Of a stretch of 5,706 nucleotides of DNA, positions 5,074 to 5,706 are shown in pieces. The position numbers and the translations under genes were made by a program. Below the pieces are notes generated by a model, which was not told where the DNA came from, did not search any database, and saw only the letters and a list, made by a program, of their open reading frames with translations. This stretch comes from Bacillota bacterium (GTDB lineage Bacteria; Bacillota; Clostridia; Acetivibrionales; DSM-2933): contig JAEZNF010000089.1 of assembly GCA_023441845.1 (NCBI GenBank), positions 1 through 5,706 on the forward strand. The letters are read 5' to 3'. How positions within the stretch are numbered: position 1 is the first letter of the stretch; every line of letters begins with the position of its first letter.

Positions 5074-5109
5074 AGGAAAACTTAGGATACAGGCAACTAC
5101 ACCGATTAT

Positions 5110-5325
5110 TTAATCATTGGTTTTCAATTTGATAACTTGACCTTCAAAAAAAATACCGTCTAGCGGTACATCAAGTATATTGGATATATTCTTGGCAAGT
5201 CCATAAGATAGTCTTCTTTTACCGTTTTCAAGATTGCAGTAATGCGACTTTGATATTTTAAGACTATGCGCCATATCTTCTTGCGTAATTTCTTTTTCTT
5301 CCCGTATCTCTTTTAATGATTTCAT
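5110..5325 (-). CDS. Cro-sized XRE-family regulator, 71 aa
   Basis: The protein is almost entirely a five-helix XRE/Cro-cI DNA-binding domain. The helix-turn-helix runs from I-T-Q-E-D-M-A at 13-19 through I-S-K-S-H-Y-C-N-L-E at 24-33 to G-K-R-R-L at 35-39, followed by I-L-D-V-P-L-D-G-I-F and a short basic tail. There is no peptidase or multimerisation domain. AGAGG at 5338-5334 lies 8 nt from the ATG at 5325, and a six-codon ORF ends 5 nt before that ATG. Its promoter has an operator in the spacer. It is divergent from another XRE gene and upstream of xis-int on the same strand, so a Cro-like or activating role in excision control is inferred. Its last codons overlap a fifth operator-like site. 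Confidence 0.88.
   Translation of the reverse strand: MKSLKEIREEKEITQEDMAHSLKISKSHYCNLENGKRRLSYGLAKNISNILDVPLDGIFFEGQVIKLKTND
5120..5136. promoter_or_regulatory. Operator-like site O5 inside the Cro-like gene
   Basis: GTTTTCAATTTGATAAC matches the 17-bp sites of the switch region and is followed by TTG as at O3. It lies in the codons for V-I-K-L-K-T near the C-terminus, about 224 bp from O1, a distance compatible with DNA looping. Confidence 0.6.
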
Positions 5326-5330
5326 ATCGG

Positions 5331-5351
5331 TTACCTCTCATAAGTTTTCAT
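5331..5351 (-). CDS. Six-codon upstream ORF (MKTYER)
   Basis: The ORF reads ATG AAA ACT TAT GAG AGG TAA. GGAGG at 5364-5360 sits 8 nt upstream, a better ribosome site than that of the following gene. Its GAG-AGG codons are themselves the ribosome site of the Cro-like gene, and its stop is 5 nt before that gene's ATG, so coupling is likely. The predicted transcript start (near 5364) would put the GGAGG at the very 5' end. Confidence 0.4.
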   Translation of the reverse strand: MKTYER

Positions 5352-5360
5352 TTTGATAAC
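5344..5360. promoter_or_regulatory. Operator-like site O1
   Basis: GTTTTCATTTTGATAAC is a near-palindrome with half-sites GTTTTCA and GTTATCA. It lies just downstream of the leftward transcript start, over the micro-ORF start, where binding would block elongation or initiation. Confidence 0.7.
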
Positions 5361-5370
5361 CTCCATCTTA

Positions 5371-5399
5371 ATTTTAGTTTTCATTTTGAAAACTGTCAA
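5371..5399 (-). promoter_or_regulatory. Leftward sigma-A promoter of the Cro-like gene
   Basis: The minus strand reads TTGACA (5399-5394), exactly 17 bp, then TAAAAT (5376-5371). The -35 is perfect and the -10 is 5 of 6. The spacer is O2. The start is predicted near 5364. Confidence 0.82.
5377..5393. promoter_or_regulatory. Operator-like site O2, perfect palindrome
   Basis: GTTTTCA-TTT-TGAAAAC is a perfect 7+3+7 palindrome. It occupies exactly the 17-bp spacer between the -35 and -10 of the leftward promoter, 33 bp centre to centre from O1. Confidence 0.8.
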
Positions 5400-5405
5400 G
5401 TATTT

Positions 5406-5422
5406 TTTTACATTTTGATAAC
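5406..5422. promoter_or_regulatory. Operator-like site O3, one degenerate half
   Basis: TTTTACATTTTGATAAC keeps the right half-site and loses part of the left one. It lies between the -35 elements of the two divergent promoters, 29 bp from O2. Confidence 0.5.
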
Positions 5423-5426
5423 TTGC

Positions 5427-5455
5427 TTTAAATGTTTTCAAATTGATAATATAAT
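5427..5455 (+). promoter_or_regulatory. Rightward promoter of the divergent regulator
   Basis: TTTAAA (5427-5432), 17 bp, then a perfect TATAAT (5450-5455). The -35 is weak (4 of 6). A start near 5462 leaves about 13 nt before the ATG, with the ribosome site almost at the 5' end. GATAAT at 5445-5450 with TTGCTT at 5423-5428 is an alternative. Confidence 0.6.
5434..5450. promoter_or_regulatory. Operator-like site O4
   Basis: GTTTTCAAATTGATAAT fills the spacer of the rightward promoter and touches its -10, mirroring the way O2 sits in the leftward promoter. It is 28 bp from O3. Confidence 0.65.
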
Positions 5456-5474
5456 CATTATGCGAGGTGATATA

Positions 5475-5706
5475 ATGGTTTCAGCCCAGAACACGTTTGG
5501 GATCAGGCTTAAACAGCTACGTGAGCAAAAGGAAATGACCCAACAAGAGTTGGGGAAATTGTTTAACGTAAGCAAGACAGCTATTTCTCTGTACGAAAGT
5601 GGGAAAAGGTTTCCTGATCAGAGTATGCTTAATAAATTAGCTGAATATTTTAATGTTTCATTTGACTTTTTATTTGGGCGGAATGATGATGTTATATCCG
5701 GTTCTA
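5475..5706 (+). CDS. XRE-family regulator, probable element repressor; 3' end outside the window
   Basis: Seventy-seven codons are visible. After a short lead, residues 10-66 form an XRE/cI DNA-binding domain: helix 2 M-T-Q-Q-E-L-G-K-L-F at 21-30, recognition helix V-S-K-T-A-I-S-L-Y-E at 32-41, then S-G-K-R-F-P-D and F-N-V-S-F-D-F-L-F-G. The frame is still open at the edge, so the protein is longer than a bare Cro. A C-terminal S24 peptidase or dimerisation domain would be typical but cannot be seen. GAGGTGA at 5464-5470 lies 4 nt before the ATG at 5475. It is divergent from the Cro-sized gene across shared operators, the usual place for the lysogeny or ICE repressor. Repressor function is inference from layout. 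Confidence 0.87.
   Translation, partial: MVSAQNTFGIRLKQLREQKEMTQQELGKLFNVSKTAISLYESGKRFPDQSMLNKLAEYFNVSFDFLFGRNDDVISGS

Overview
The window looks like chromosomal or mobile-element DNA from an endospore-forming, moderately AT-rich Clostridia-type Firmicute. This is inferred from the Shine-Dalgarno sequences (AGGAGG type), sigma-A-like promoters, a Spo0E-family phosphatase gene, a ParM-type actin gene and a Tn916-like integrase/excisionase pair. No rRNA, tRNA, CRISPR array or insertion sequence was seen.

Left part (1-1871, all on the minus strand, read right to left): a compact operon. It encodes a ParM/StbA-family actin-like ATPase (773-1855), a winged-helix DNA-binding protein whose C-terminal third is thirteen perfect tetrapeptide repeats (242-757), a 51-residue Spo0E-like aspartyl-phosphate phosphatase (73-228), and the start of a protein with a signal-peptide-like N-terminus that runs out of the window (41-1). 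Spacing is tight: 15 nt between the first two genes, and the stop codon of the repeat protein overlaps the spo0E-like ribosome site. The actin/DNA-binding pair resembles a type II partition cassette, here joined to a sporulation-phosphorelay regulator. Upstream lies a composite inverted repeat containing an intrinsic terminator (1895-1947).

Middle (2116-2916): a lone gene for an unrecognised three-helix membrane protein with a C-terminal soluble domain and its own extended -10 promoter.

Right part (3116-5706): the control and integration module of an integrative element. On the minus strand are a tyrosine recombinase (3116-4285), an excisionase (4301-4501), three candidate small ORFs in a structured roughly 500-nt stretch (4482-4890), and a Cro-sized XRE regulator (5110-5325). 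Divergent from these is the start of a second XRE regulator, probably the element's repressor (5475 to the window end). The roughly 150 bp between the two regulators carry four copies of a 17-bp near-palindrome (GTTTTCA-nnn-TGAWAAC). One copy exactly fills the -35/-10 spacer of the leftward promoter and another lies in the spacer of the rightward promoter. A fifth copy is embedded in the coding end of the Cro-sized gene. This is the layout of a lysogeny-type switch: the rightward repressor and the Cro-like protein would compete for shared operators, and leftward transcription would favour xis and int expression and hence excision.

The best candidates for something not yet described are the ParM / repeat-tailed winged helix / Spo0E-like / secreted-peptide operon, the small-ORF leader between the Cro-like gene and xis, and the operator arrangement with its upstream micro-ORF.
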